Source: Alitta virens
Lineage: Eukaryota; Annelida; Polychaeta; Phyllodocida; Nereididae
Direction of reading: 5' to 3'
Length of the DNA stretch: 64,000 bases
Assembly (NCBI GenBank): GCA_932294295.1
Contig: OW028577.1
Location: 3,686,001-3,750,000, forward strand
Part shown: in pieces, positions 47,613 to 57,829 of the stretch
Position numbering within the stretch: position 1 is the first letter of the stretch
Layout: each line of letters begins with the position of its first letter
Program-made: the position numbers and the translations under genes
Notes under the pieces: generated by a model
Seen by the model: only the letters and a program-made list of their open reading frames with translations
Database searches by the model: none
What the model was told of the DNA's origin: nothing

Positions 47613-47617
47613 GTCCA

Positions 47618-48195
47618 TATATATGTTGATAAAACAAAACCTAAAAATTGTTTTCACACTAAATTCTTCTTAATTTAAAGGGTGTGCAGACGTTTTTTCC
47701 ACCACTGTATGGGTAGAGGGAACCAGAGGTGCTATTGCAAAGGATCATGGGATTGTTTCGGAGTCTCTTATCAGGTCAAGACAGGGTCAGTGGCTCTGGT
47801 AGCCGACAGAGTGGCCCTAAGCCCTCATCGAGATTACCAAGAACCCTCCAACCTGTCCTTTCCTGTTCACCTGCACAACAAGTTGCCAAGACTCTTCAGC
47901 AAATCGTAAAACCACGGACGTGAGACAAATAATTGCCTTGTTTCCCAAAAAGGAAGCTTTCCATGACTGTATGGGCTCATAACTTAGTCTTTGTACATGG
48001 TAAATATCGCAATAAAATCACAGTAATGGTTTGTAATATCTTGGAGAAATAGGTCTAATCTCTCCAAGGTAATAACCAGGCTGGGTTTTGGCTAAATGTG
48101 TACGTAAGCGGTTATAGAAAGATATGACAAAAACCATCCCATTCAAAATTCAGTTCACTGTCTGTGGAAGTTTGGGAAGGTCACAGGAAAGAGAC
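47618..48195. other. noncoding sequence, nothing recognised
   Basis: No gene or repeat identified; a 75-codon chance frame only. Confidence 0.4.
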
Positions 48196-48238
48196 AGCTA
48201 GACAGCTAGACAGCTAGACAGCTAGACAGCTAGACAGC

Positions 48239-48306
<68 letters not shown>
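48196..48306. repeat. TAGACAGC and CAGA microsatellite
   Basis: About six GACAGCTA units, then about sixteen CAGA units. The same combination occurs near 5.85 kb. GGAAAGGTGGAAAGGTGG at about 48499 is a separate 9-bp repeat. Confidence 0.95.
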
Positions 48307-49499
48307 GATTTTTTTTATTTATGCCATAAAAATCGTAATAATACAATAACATATTGTTATATAAATATTTGCTCAGGCGATGCCCATTTTGCCTAAGTGT
48401 TAGGCGCTGCCATAAGCACCCTCTGTTTTAATCATAAACTACAAGTTAAGATTACTGCCAAGAAAACAAAATAAATTACAAAACCTTACATAATAAGTGG
48501 AAAGGTGGAAAGGTGGAAAGGTGGAGTTTGAAGAGAGAGGCAGAGACTGCAAAAGGGGGAGTTGGGCTCATAACTGGTATGTTGGTTTTTACAGATATAT
48601 CAATTGGCTATATGACATTCACTATTGTACATATTTATTAAGTTATAACCTCATGACATGACAAGGTATCTCCATAGAGAAACCATTCTCTATGGTATCT
48701 CTCTGTATGATCAACAGGTTTAAATGATTTCAATGTATCCTTAGAATAATGTTTCAATGTTAGAAATAATAACGGAGTACTGGCTTTTAGAAATTGCTGA
48801 GATTATATTGCAAATGAAGCATCTCAAATCTGCTCAAACTAACATTGTACAATTTTGATCCATGTGAAATGTTAACTACACAACTGAAATCCCATAATGC
48901 TTGCTCTTTGGCCCTTTCTACTTAACAAATACTTAACTCTTTTTACTTCATGTTTATTTCTATCGTTTTGTGGCCAGGCTAATCAGATAGCATTTTTTAA
49001 TAACTATATAATGTGCATATATAAGTGAAACAGTTGCAATTCTTACCAACAAATGTTTGTCTCGTCTATAGGACAGGCTTGGCAGAATGTGAACTACTTT
49101 CATTCTTCTTGAACTATCTGTTTACAAACATACTGTGCAATGCACCAGACAATTTGTTACTTTTTTTCTAAAACTTTTAAAAATGTATTGCATTATAACA
49201 TCCATAATACATGGATATCTTGCTAATGTCATTATCAATTTGCACACCTTGTTTACAACATTTATGTTGATTATTTGCCTGCTAATCACAAATTAGTAGT
49301 CTCAGGCAATAAATAACATCAACATTTTACCAAGATACTACATTTAACTAGGACTTTCGTTGATATCTGTGCAGCAGGAGTTGGTTGTATCAGAATGAAT
49401 CTAGAAAGACCATAGTTTGCTGTCACAAGGAATAAGCTCTCCTATATTGAATTCATATGTTTTATTCTGCAGCCAAGGAGCTCAGACAAACCATAAATT
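48307..49499. other. mostly noncoding, left of the tandem array
   Basis: AT-rich. One good minus-strand donor-like sequence (TTTGTTG/GTAAGAA) is at about 49049-49043, with 25 open codons before it. This is too weak to call an exon on its own. Confidence 0.4.
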
Positions 49500-50378
49500 A
49501 CCAGTATATATTCCTATATATATTCTGTCTGTTAGGCAAGCAACTTAGAGTAATAAGAGATGAATGATTGGGACAGTGCTATATGACAGCCCAGTTGAAG
49601 AGTCATAGATTGTGACCTAACTGTCTTTTGGGAAGATTGTAAATGTATTCCTAATGCTGTCATTGTGTCTGACAGAAAAAGCAACTTTGAATAACCCACA
49701 ATGCCAGAGTAAAGACTCTAAAGAGACAAGAAAATGTCATCTTTTGTTATTTATCTTGTCTTTTAAATACTGAACTTCAGTCATATAAAAGTTATGATAT
49801 CTATGTTTGTGAAACCATCTTCAGCTGACAATTTATAAGCAATTATATTAACTGGGTTCTCCCCGCGTCAGTGACAGCCGAGCTGTCATTAAGTAACCCA
49901 AATCAATTGCATTTAATTTACGTGTTCATTAATTCAATAAAGTGTTTGGAATTTTGAGTTGAAAGCTTCAGGATGAAACGCATCTTTAGTTGTATGATGT
50001 TTTCAACAACCATAGTTTAATGAAGCAAGGAATCATCGACAAGAGTTAAGTAAGTTGATTAAGCCAGATTTCATGTCTTTTAGAATGTCTTGCTGCTATT
50101 TATCAAACTTAAACTGCCCATTTGATAATCCCACAGGTAGATGTAATAAGGAAAATAAAGTATTTACTAGGACTCCGTGACTTGTGATGAGTTTACTCTG
50201 TTACTTTGAAGTACTATCTATTAAATAAGTCATGTGATAACATCCAGCTGTAGCTCCCTTGGCTGGTAATGAAATCAAAGATTGAAAAACTAACACTAGC
50301 CTCCCAATGTTTTAACAACTATGCCTCAATATTACTTATGAACACTCCTAAAGGACAATAGCATTCATCTATACAGAT
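49500..50378. repeat. diverged older copy of array unit sequence
   Basis: CTATATATATTCTGTCTGTTAG, GACAGCCCAGTTGAAGAGTCAT and AAAGAGACAAGAAAATG match 56560-56700 and 60690-60810 with many differences. This is an older duplicate than the near-identical units to the right. At about 49830-49960 the minus strand has a degraded relative of the exon at 60842-61058: the DLGY word is kept and a stop follows. Confidence 0.65.
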
Positions 50379-50558
50379 TCAGACCTTGCAATTGCATTTG
50401 CAATCACTTAACGCCATATTGTCACTGAAGGCGCAAATTTGGCCACTAACGACATCACATTGGTCAGCAATGGTTTCCTTGATGACATCAATGGCAAACA
50501 CGGCCAGCCTTTCTGCCAGAAGATAGGCTCTTGCAATAATCTCATGAGGGTTATTTGT
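50379..50558 (-). CDS. probable 3'-terminal coding exon, unknown product
   Basis: On the minus strand a strong acceptor (CTTCTTTTCTACTCCTTTTCAAG, ending at 50559) is followed by exactly 60 in-phase codons ending in TGA at 50381-50379. The frame starts in phase 0. The peptide has an amphipathic helix-like part (IIARAYLLAERLAVFAIDVI, residues 7-26) and then a Cys-containing tail with C34, C42 and a final CKCNC. Base composition is clearly less AT-rich than the flanks. No protein family is recognised. It lies just left of the tandem array, and no equivalent is visible in the two right-hand units. It has the best splice-site and coding support of any unrecognised segment in the window, but remains a prediction. 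Confidence 0.55.
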   Translation of the reverse strand, partial: TNNPHEIIARAYLLAERLAVFAIDVIKETIADQCDVVSGQICAFSDNMALSDCKCNCKV

Positions 50559-53500
50559 CTTGAAAAGGAGTAGAAAAGAAGTTGAATGAACGGGATAGAA
50601 ATTTAGGAAGACAGAAGAGATAACTTGATGGAACGAGACAGAAGGAAACTAGAGAGAGGAATCCAAGAGTGATGCAAGTTGATAAAAATAAGAATGAGAA
50701 AATGTAACACAAGTAAATTAATATATATATATTTACATTTAAAACTTTTAAAGACTGCTATATTATGCCTTTTGTTGTTAAATTTACATTGGTAGGCAAT
50801 CCAGAGACTCCCTTAAAAGCGTTAACCATCACTGTGGTTGTCTATTGCAAATAGATAAATAAATTTTTAAACGCAGTAAGTATGTAACCATCCATATACA
50901 CTACGGATTATTGTTCTGTCATTGAAACCAGCTCGAAGGAAGAGGAGTACATATAAGCAATAAAGCCATGATGAATGTGGATGAACAAATAGCAAACACA
51001 GAGTAGTCTACTGTGCCGTTTTACTCTGCCCTTTCATCATATTTAACTATATAAATTCTTGAGTAATATAACAGTCTATATCCAATAAAACTGTTATGAT
51101 CTCTTCTGATGAGATTACAAGTGGCTGCCCATAAATAACTGTGTTTCATCAGAAATTTAATATTTCACATAACAAAAATCACCAGAACTCTATTCTGCTC
51201 ATAAAGAACTGCAGGAGGACTTTTTGATAGGCTAAATGGCAGAGATTGTGATTTATGGCATTCTTTTGGGAGGACTCAGTGAATATTGTAAAGGGGGAGG
51301 TGCAGCATGCCCTTGCATTGCCTATAGCTCAATATTCATACAATCTGAATACTGCACAATGATGGGCAAAGAGTTTAGGGCCCAGAACGGATCCCTAGGG
51401 ATCCCTTGTGCATGGAATCTTCAAGTAATATAGATGCTGTATGTTGATCTTGATGGAAATTCTTATTGTGATTACTCATTGCTTCAAGTGAAATTACTCT
51501 GTACATACAAGATAAAGTCTTGACATTCTAGATTATTTTGTTATGCATATTGAACAGAAGAGAGGAAAGTAAACAAATACATATTGATTCCCAGTCCTGT
51601 TACATGCCATGATCAATAAGGAATGTCATTGTTGAATGTGATCTTGATAAAGTAGATGGAAACCTACAGGACCATTTATGGCAGAGGTATGTGAATTCTT
51701 AAAAGAAAATCCACTCACACTTGTTTTAATTCCACACATCACTAAGCCCATTTAAGTCCTCATACCTTGCCTTAGATTAACAAGGAATTATCCCAGGCTA
51801 GACAAGAATTTTTTTAATCAATTTAAGTTATTGAATGAAAAGCTTCTTAAAATCACATGTAAAATGAAAGCAATCTACACACTTCTAATAACTCTTAAAA
51901 TAAACTTGTGAAGTTTCTAAAAATGCTTTGGATCCTCTTTTAATAACTGAAAGGCCGCTCCTTCTATTCGATGCTTATTAATCAATCTTTTGACAGACTG
52001 TCATGCAGCTTGCTTGTTACTCTAGGAGTTTTCTTCAAGATGATTTGAACTTGGCAGTTGCATAATGAAATGCTAGAGCTTGTTTTAGCAGATGGGATTG
52101 TGCTCTGACAGGTGCCTGGGATTGCTTTGAAAACTGAACCCAATTTTCAAAGTATTGAGCTATTACGCTACGTTTTGTGTAACTCACTACTCATTTTTGT
52201 TCTTTTTAATTTTTTCTTAGACTGTGATTAATGAAAATAACTGCAAGTGCTTAGGAAGGCTCCTGCCAGACATGCGATGTTTTAGTTCTTTTGTAGAAGT
52301 TGTGAATTCTAATGAAGAACTGGTCCTAATCCATATTTAAAATACAGCTGAACATGCAATGTGGCTCATTCACATTAATATTACAAATAATCGCTCCTTT
52401 GCAAGTTATATCCACCCAAATTAATAATGTCTACAAATGAGAATTTTTGTTGCTCTACCATAAACTATGCTACGCCGATGTCGCAAAATGATTTATATGA
52501 AAAATGACAACGTTCTAATTTAGCTAGAGTTTATTTAGGAATGATAGCCTCATAAGTCCTTGAAAGTGAACCTCTCAGATGTAAGGGACTCAAAAGCTTA
52601 GTCGTGTATCAGACCTAAAATCCTAACAGAGTAGCTTTGAAATTAAGCCGTAGTGAAAAATGGGAGACATGTTTTTGTTAAATTTCTGTCTTTATTCTGC
52701 TTATAGTACGTGTACTTCTGGCTTCTTGCCAGCTTTCAAAGTCCGGAATATAAACATTAGTTTGCATTACTACTTAGATTTCTTGGAATTGCAAAAGAAG
52801 GGTTTCAATACAATACAGAGACAGGCAGGCTAAAACCAAGCTTAAATGAGAGAGAATTTGATTTTTGACCAGATAATGCTAACATAGCTAACTAAGGGTC
52901 AATGCAGAGTCAATTTTGCACTTTTTCTGGAAAGGCCAACAATTTTATAAAATGTTAACCATGTTAAAAGCTTTTATAATCTTTTTACACTTCAACCCTT
53001 TCGAAAGTGGCTTTATCAGGTTGGGCTATATAATAGCTATCTCACTTATTTCGTAAATGAGTTATAAATAAGGTGATAATGATGATAAGGTGATGATGCC
53101 TTTCGTCTCCATATACAAGAAGCAAAGAAAGTTTTGCAGATGGGAAAGTGTTGCTATAATCAAATGGATATCCATGCATAGAAGTCTACATAATATGGCC
53201 TTGTCAGCTATAATTCAGCTTGTTATTTTGCACCTGCCACCCTTTCTCATGACAAACCCAAGTTCGGGCATCCATTACATTCAGAGCCTGGGCAGCTCCA
53301 TGGTTTAGGCTATGTCTTTGCAGTCATTGCATTTTCTTGACAATATCTTTTATGTGAAACAGATAAGCTAAAATGAGGCTGTGAATATAAAAGTTGTGAT
53401 TGTACATGTTAAGTTGTGCAACCTACGCAGATACCTGCAAAACTAGATATGTACATTTCAAAGTATTACAGTAAATAACTGTACCAGGTAGAATTACCAA

Positions 53501-53599
53501 TATAAACAAATTATAAACAGAATGTGTGTATTAATTTTAAACCTGTCTGATCACAGATACAGCAAGAGGATTTTGTAATGCAGATCACACAAATTGCAG

Positions 53600-53775
53600 T
53601 CTAATGTGTTGGTTGGAGGGTTGAGGTTGGATTAGGCCTGTATTTCTGCACCTGTTGGGCTAATTAGGACAGGCAGGGACCATGGCAATGAGATGAAGGA
53701 TGAAACAGTCATCCAACTTAGGCTGGACCAGGAATCGAGCCCATCAGCCAGTGGTTGGAAGCCTTATGTGTTTGG
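53600..53775 (-). mobile_element. tRNA-Gly-like SINE (family I)
   Basis: The reverse complement gives TTCCAACCACTGG, a B-box-like GGGCTCGATTCC, then AAGTTGGATGACTG, TTCATCTCATTGCCATGG and CCTAATTAGCCCAACAGGTG, matching the copy at 11036-11215. Confidence 0.75.
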
Positions 53776-54086
53776 TATCAGAAGAATGAAATAAATATAC
53801 TACAATATCAAACATGACAAATTGAAAAGAGATGCTTTCTGAATCTGGATCCAGTATAATTCTTAGCCTTGAGATATTTGTGCTTTGATCATAAAACTAG
53901 GTTAATTGTTCATATGTTGCGACAATTCATTGCAACTGTTATGGCATATTATGTACAAATGTGGAACTTTGTACAGTCTCAATGCTGGTACTCACAATCA
54001 TGAATTTTTGATGAACTGCCAGAGTCAAATTTATTTATGAGATGATAAGTCTACACTATGCTACACGACAGAAATGTGTTTCTTAC

Positions 54087-54188
54087 CTTCCACAGCATCC
54101 GTAAATTAGTTCAAGGTAACTTAGTCAAATTGTTACATTCACTAGACAGTCCATTACCTCATGCAATTTGTATTCGATGGATTTCTTA
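54087..54188 (-). pseudogene. possible exon with excellent donor and an internal stop
   Basis: On the minus strand a consensus donor GGAAG/GTAAGAAA is at 54087/54086, and GATTGATTTTTAAG could be the acceptor near 54189. The frame between (SIEYKLHEVMDCLVNVTI, then a TGA, then LSYLELIYGCCG) is open but for one stop. It may be an exon of a decayed gene copy. Confidence 0.3.
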
Positions 54189-54599
54189 AAAATCAATCAA
54201 ACTAAATGTTTTCATAAAGTAGGTGATAGTTAGTTAACTTGGTAGACCAGAAGATGATGTTTAAATGACAGCATAAAAGTGTCAGCCTATGAGATGTTGA
54301 TGGAAATAAGATACAAGAACATTTGGTAATGACAACCTGACACATATTGTTAGCAACATGCAGAATAATAATCTGTTTAGTTGTGTTTACATCTTGACAT
54401 TTGATGACAACTGTGATGGTTCTTAGGAAGTTCGGTGTTTTTTATATATTGACACTCATGAACTACAATAGAGCATTAAGTTCATTAATCTTAATGTTGC
54501 AGGTTTAAGGCTATTTGTAGACAATTCTCAATAAATAGAAATATGATACTATTATTCTCTTTTGCATTTAGACAGTCATTCATGAACCGCCATGAAACA

Positions 54600-54860
54600 A
54601 CTAGCCAACAAAAAAATCTGACGTGCAAGTAGACATCCTCTCAATTGATTTTATGATGTTGAGAGATTTACTTCCAGATAGGGATAATGTGTCCTCAAAT
54701 TCATCTATTTGTATCATGTGTAAGAAAGCAGATAAAAGACCGGAATCCCAGGGGAGAGTCATGTGAAGCCGATTCAATGTGCATATGACCAAGATGGATT
54801 TTATGGATTTCATCTCCAGCTTGAATACTTTTATTCACCATTTCCTGGAAAGCAAACTTT
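54600..54860 (-). pseudogene. possible exon, frameshifted
   Basis: The minus-strand acceptor GTTTGCTTTCCAG (ending at about 54860) is followed by 48 open codons (EMVNKSIQAGDEIHKIHLGH and on). A second frame overlaps and stays open for 53 more codons with protein-like composition (IDEFEDTLSLSGSKSLNIIK). One frameshift near 54735-54760 would join them, suggesting a decayed exon. No family is recognised. Confidence 0.35.
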
Positions 54861-55128
54861 TTTAAATGAACATGTAAATGTACATTGCAAGTGTAGCCCA
54901 CAAATCATTACTACAAAAACTAAATACATATATCTTTTGTATGGGGGACATCGGAGACAACCGGGGTAGCTCCATGCCGGTCTTTACAACCATTGTCTGA
55001 TGATCTAATCATACAATCAGGTACATTGGGTACATTAGTGCAATGGTGACATCACAAAGGTTGTAACAAAGAATATGTACCAAGAAGCGCCACTCGCTAT
55101 ACTTTACATTGTAAATGCCGGGAATGCT

Positions 55129-55230
55129 GGGAAAAGGAGGCGCACACACAGGATTGACGAAGGCCAATGTGACGTCATTATTTTCTTAACAGTAACATAA
55201 TTGTACCGATTGTGTGTGCCTCCTTTTCCC
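55129..55230. promoter_or_regulatory. inverted repeat with CCAAT and CRE words
   Basis: GGGAAAAGGAGGCGCACACA (55129-55148) pairs with TGTGTGTGCCTCCTTTTCCC (55211-55230) around a 62-base loop containing GGCCAATG and a perfect TGACGTCA (55170-55177). The same structure is kept in unit 2 (about 59294-59395, TGACGTCA at 59339-59346). It could be a promoter-type site, but no transcript is shown. Confidence 0.4.
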
Positions 55231-55789
55231 TGTAGGCATAGTGCGACCTACTTACGAGAATGCATGTTCGTGTTATTCTTTGGTTGTAAGGGCTGGCACT
55301 CAGCTCCACCTGTTGGTTCAAAAGTATCCCAATTAAGAATTCTAACATTTATAGTTATATACAGGTATACAGGTGTAGGTTTAATAGTTTTTAAAATGTT
55401 TGTTAATTTTGGAAGTTACAGTGTGAAGTCAGTATGCAATGATTTATAAATGGTTGAATAAATTCTTTCATTGTGTAATTTTTAGCTTTAAATTACCTTT
55501 TTATTTGTCGAAAATTTTCATAGTATACAATATCCTTTGGTTCATTGCAATAAAGGTTATATCAGATTTGTATTGGGATTAAAACATTTGTTTACTTTGA
55601 AAGTTAAACATTTCCTTGTAGCTAACATATGCTATTGATTTTCACACTATATATTCATATTTGGTTATACTGAGATTAGTGAGAAAGATGTTGCAACATG
55701 TTTTTATCATTATATTATCAAATTGAGTTCTTCCATGTTGAAGTAATCATTGTGATACTGGCCACAGGGACTAAGTTAATAAACTCCTT

Positions 55790-55990
55790 TTTAAAACCAG
55801 CCACATAAACATGCATTAGACCATGCTGCAATCCATGAGGATGGCACACAGGGTAGGTGAGGTGAGTAAAGGCAACGGTGTCTATTGCCAAGGACGCCGA
55901 GCCACTTAAGCCCAAGATACATTAGGCAGATAGTGGGCATCCTTGTCTCATGCCAAGGAAGCTTGGGCTGCGATCCATTGCATTTGAACC
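55790..55990 (-). pseudogene. LINE reverse transcriptase fragment
   Basis: The minus strand at 55954-55925 encodes GMRQGCPLSA, the highly conserved motif of non-LTR reverse transcriptases. A stop follows, then CILGLSGSASLAI, which aligns in character with the hydrophobic and LA-rich stretch after that motif. No YxDD is seen and the frame is broken, so it is a short dead fragment. Unit 2 has the same motif at 60076-60047. Confidence 0.55.
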
Positions 55991-56710
55991 TCCTGATCAA
56001 CATGAATAAGTGCTCGGACTCATCTGATGGATTGCACTCTATTTGGAACATAGCTAAAAAAAATCCTGATCATGGCGGTTTCTCTGTGCATAAAGTAAAA
56101 GGAGTTGAAGGTCTTTTTGTTCTATTAATTGGCATATTTTTGCATTTTCTTCACTTTAATTTGTGCCTACATTTTATTTTCATTTAACCTAATACCTACT
56201 ATGTTATCTCTCACTCAGTAATAGAAGGGCAAGTTCAGCATATTTCTTTGTACCACATGTATATCCATAACACATAAAATAATATCATCCATCATATTCA
56301 AAAGGATTCCACAAAGAGAACTCGTATACTGTCCATAAGGGATGAGACTTTTTAATTGGAGCAAGATCAGGGTTCAAACCTTCTGTGATGCAAACAACAG
56401 CAAAGGGAAAGAACGAAACTATATCTAAACAAAACTTTGGTCGATGCCTGTGTATTCCTAGAAGACCGAAGTTTGTTGTTGGAATCATGCCCCCAAATAC
56501 AGAATTCATGTTTAAGTCTGCATCCAAGGAACTAGGAAAGACCATAACCATTATAGAATCCTTTCTATATTCTGTCTGTACAGCAAACCAATTAGAGTTT
56601 ATCAATGAATAATTGGGGCAATCCTTTGTGACAGCCTTAGTTGAAGAGTCATTGACTACATATATATGTCAGACATTTTGTATAAAGAGACAAGAAAATG
56701 GCATATTTTG

Positions 56711-56935
56711 TTATTACCTTTGGCATTTTGTAAATACTGATCTAAAATCATAAAAATCTACATGCCTGACGATATTGACTGGGTTTTCCACTGGCTAGAA
56801 ACAGTGTAGTTGAGACAAATGTCGCTCATATCTACTGCTAGGGTTAATTCAGATGCTATTGTATGACCTTAAAATTACATTGACAGGTCAGTCTAGAGTC
56901 TTTCTCATCTCACAGCGGTGCAAGCAACATCAAAT
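56711..56935 (-). pseudogene. degraded unit 1 copy of the 60842-61058 exon
   Basis: Collinear with 60842-61058 on the minus strand (ATGAGAAAGACTCTAGACTG, ACCTGTCAATGTAATTTTAAG, CTAGCCAGTGGAAA). It has lost about 17 bases at the TTGATCCTGTAACATCT segment and about 8 bases farther on, so the reading frame is broken. Confidence 0.5.
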
Positions 56936-57829
56936 TAGGGATTGACTAGATGGGCTCAAAAAGTCTCACCAGCACTATCGCTGTGGTTGATTCTTGCCAA
57001 GCACTATTATACCTACATGTAGGTTGGAAAGAAATGAAGGAAGGAAGAGAGATATGTTGAAAAGATATATATATATATAGCTTTTATTGACACTTTTTCA
57101 TATCAGAAAAGATACATATGTCACATATCTACTCACTACGTCTATCTAAAACTACATCTACAAAAATCTGATGTACAAGTTCTCATTATTTTATACATAA
57201 TATACAGCTTAACATTTAAGGTCCCAGTTGCCACAATTTGATGTTTTCTGGACAGAGTCCTGCTCTTAAACATTCAGTATTAAGGCGAAATGATATATAT
57301 ATATATAAGTACATAAAAGATAGCAAATAAAATCACAGATCAATTCACAAATACTGATTATAATATCAATATTAGATTAAAATTTTACAAAAATGTACAC
57401 AAATACTGATCATAATATCACAATAAGATTCAAATTAACACAAAAAGATAAGAATGTTCACATGTATAAAAATAAAAAAGTACCAGGCAACAATGCGCTG
57501 ACCCTGGCATTTGGCTCTTCTAATTTGTGTTGACAGTCATGTCAGGGAGTGTCATATCGGAGGAGCCCAGTTGTTACTACATTACTTTATTTAGGAAATT
57601 ACCAAGAGCATATATCATTTATATAAACAGAGAGGAAGAAAGAAAAGTAATGGAAGATAGAAGAAGAATGCAATCAAAGATATTGGAAGTCTGTAACTAT
57701 CCATTAAAATGTAAACATTCCAAATACAGGTACTTATAACATTGTTCTGCTGAAACTAGTTGTTTTATCTCGAAGAAGCTTGATATTGTTCTCCCGTTGA
57801 AACTAGCTGTTTTATCTCCAAGAAGCATT

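Larger units (their letters stand above)
40526..47617 (-). mobile_element. BEL/Pao LTR retrotransposon with inverted gag and integrase blocks
   Basis: A 7.1-kb element bounded by 5-bp direct repeats GTCCA (40526-40530 and 47613-47617), a target duplication of the usual BEL/Pao size. LTR copies at 40531-41053 and 47086-47612 differ by only about three substitutions plus an end difference, so the insertion is recent. The central gag-pol block (42617-45431) reads on the minus strand, which sets the element's orientation. The gag amino-terminal block (45538 to about 46968) and the integrase block (about 41231-42569) read on the plus strand, although each sits in its proper place in the order gag, pol, integrase. 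Filler segments copied from the integrase and LTR lie at the breakpoints. With frameshifts as well, this copy cannot be autonomous. Confidence 0.93.
52326..54933. repeat. 2.6-kb segment of unit 1 deleted from unit 2
   Basis: In unit 2 the sequence passes directly from GAAGAACTGGTC (59088-59099) to text homologous to 54934 onward. The segment holds a family I SINE at 53.6-53.8 kb and the candidate minus-strand exons at 54.1-54.9 kb. Confidence 0.85.
50946..57829. repeat. tandem array unit 1 (about 6.9 kb)
   Basis: The word AGTACATATAA marks unit starts at 50946, 57830 and 61984. Unit 1 aligns with unit 2 except for 52326-54933, which unit 2 lacks. Unit 3 follows unit 1, not unit 2, through the point of that deletion (63350 onward), so the long form is ancestral and unit 2 carries the deletion. 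A 65-codon plus-strand frame (51236-51433) is present in all three units but shows amino-acid changes and no splice context. Confidence 0.88.

Noticed and set aside
51236..51433. 65-codon frame present in all three array units
   Set aside because: Conserved mainly because the units are young duplicates. It has amino-acid changes in unit 3 and no splice or promoter context. Left uncalled, though not fully excluded.
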